From Oscillospiraceae bacterium (GTDB lineage: Bacteria; Bacillota; Clostridia; Oscillospirales; Ruminococcaceae), in the NCBI GenBank assembly GCA_017416665.1, contig JAFQBO010000390.1, positions 1 through 6,449 on the forward strand: a DNA stretch of 6,449 nt. Direction: 5' to 3'. Below are positions 5,609 through 6,449 of the stretch, one piece after another (position 1 is the stretch's first letter; every line of letters begins with the position of its first letter). Both the position numbers and the translations under genes were made by a program. The notes beneath the pieces were generated by a model, which was not told where the DNA came from, searched no databases, and was given only the letters and a program-made list of their open reading frames with translations.

Positions 5609-6449
5609 AGAAGTTATTAGGTATGCTGACCAACAGTGTTTCAGCATTTGTAGTTTTAATTGTATTCTTAATTATTATTCCACTGCCGACCGCTTTGCTG
5701 GACTTTATGTTTATTATGCAGCTGGCGATCTCTCTGGTTATTCTTCTTATGACCATGTATATAAAAAGAGCACTTGATTTTTCGGTATTCCCGACCTTGC
5801 TCCTTGTAACAACAATCCTGCGACTTGCTCTTAACATTTCGTCCACACGATCGATTCTTACCAACGGCGGTTATGCAGGTGAGGTAGTTAAAACGTTCGG
5901 TGAATTCGTTATCCGAGGAAATATCGTAGTAGGTCTTGTAATATTCCTTATTGTAGTTTTGGTTCAGTTCCTTGTTATTACAAAAGGTTCTGAGCGTGTA
6001 GCTGAAGTATCAGCAAGATTTACTCTCGACGCTATGCCTGGTAAGCAGATGGCTATTGACGCTGATTTAAGCTCAGGTCTTATTGATGAACAGACTGCAA
6101 GAATACGCCGAAACGATATTCAGCGTGAAGCAAGCTTTTTCGGAGCCATGGACGGTGCTTCCAAGTTCGTAAAGGGTGACTCTATCATGTCGATTGTTGT
6201 TACCCTCATAAACTTAATCGGTGGTATCGTTATCGGTCTCTTAAATGGTGAAGGCGATATTATGACTATCGTTCAGACATACAGTGTCGCTACATGTGGT
6301 GACGGTCTTATGTCACAGATCCCTGCACTTCTTATCTCTGTTTCAACAGGTATGCTCGTAACACGTTCTTCTTCCGAAGCAGAAATGAACAGCGACTTTA
6401 TCAAGCAGTTTTCAGGTCAGCCGATTACTCTTATTATCGGTGGTGTTGC
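5605..6449 (+). CDS. flhA: Flagellar export gate protein FlhA, N-terminal part (runs off window)
   Basis: FlhA forms the nine-subunit export-gate ring that uses the proton motive force and docks export chaperones. The window holds 281 codons of a protein usually near 690 residues, essentially the membrane domain. Family signatures include IIIPLPTALLD near the first span, RLALNISSTRSIL (73-85, the FHIPEP signature), a membrane span at 108-126, the cytoplasmic loop SARFTLDAMPGKQMAIDADL with DEQTARIRR, and FFGAMDGASKFVKGD. Asp192 in that last motif matches, by motif position, the functionally important Asp208 of Salmonella FlhA. The start is probably TTG at 5605, overlapping the flhB TGA by four bases (TTGA). 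An in-frame TAG at 5599-5601 rules out anything further upstream. ATG at 5623 is the alternative, six codons shorter. Confidence 0.97.
   Translation, partial: MKKLLGMLTNSVSAFVVLIVFLIIIPLPTALLDFMFIMQLAISLVILLMTMYIKRALDFSVFPTLLLVTTILRLALNISSTRSILTNGGYAGEVVKTFGEFVIRGNIVVGLVIFLIVVLVQFLVITKGSERVAEVSARFTLDAMPGKQMAIDADLSSGLIDEQTARIRRNDIQREASFFGAMDGASKFVKGDSIMSIVVTLINLIGGIVIGLLNGEGDIMTIVQTYSVATCGDGLMSQIPALLISVSTGMLVTRSSSEAEMNSDFIKQFSGQPITLIIGGV

Noticed and set aside
5466..5864. 132-codon open frame on the minus strand across the flhB/flhA junction
   Set aside because: It is antisense to the conserved FlhB C-terminus and the FlhA signature region, and has no recognisable domain.

Overview
The window is a compact, single-strand stretch of a flagellar operon from an AT-rich Gram-positive bacterium. 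It is most likely one of the Clostridia (a Lachnospirales or Oscillospirales type gut organism is my guess). The pointers are the two-part CheC-SpoA switch protein FliY in place of a simple FliN, strong AAGGAG-type ribosome binding sites, frequent TTG starts, and the gene order fliM-fliY-fliO-fliP-fliQ-fliR-flhB-flhA. Every gene reads left to right, and neighbours either overlap or are separated by 10 to 22 bases (28 bases before fliM). I see no promoter, terminator, RNA gene, mobile element or CRISPR array.

Layout: bases 1-74 hold the last codons of an upstream gene I cannot identify. Bases 103-2208 encode the C-ring switch proteins FliM and FliY. Bases 2223-5608 encode the membrane part of the flagellar type III export gate: FliO (assembly factor), FliP, FliQ and FliR (the export channel), and FlhB (the substrate-specificity switch with its NPTH self-cleavage site). 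From 5605 to the right edge runs the first 40% or so of flhA. It has no stop inside the window and starts at a TTG that overlaps the flhB stop.

The genes make one machine: FliP/Q/R/FlhB/FlhA export rod, hook and filament subunits, while FliM/FliY set rotation direction and couple the rotor to the stator. The export genes look canonical. The switch genes do not. FliM lacks the usual N-terminal CheY-binding peptide (consensus SQ-x-EID-x-LL) and has a lysine-rich leader with a doubled SYDF motif instead. FliY also lacks a clear CheY-binding peptide, and both of its CheC-like phosphatase motifs have lost the key asparagine. The cheY gene often found between fliY and fliO in Firmicutes is absent. 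Together these suggest a motor whose link to chemotaxis is lost or rewired. That is an inference and is the most interesting point in an otherwise ordinary housekeeping region.
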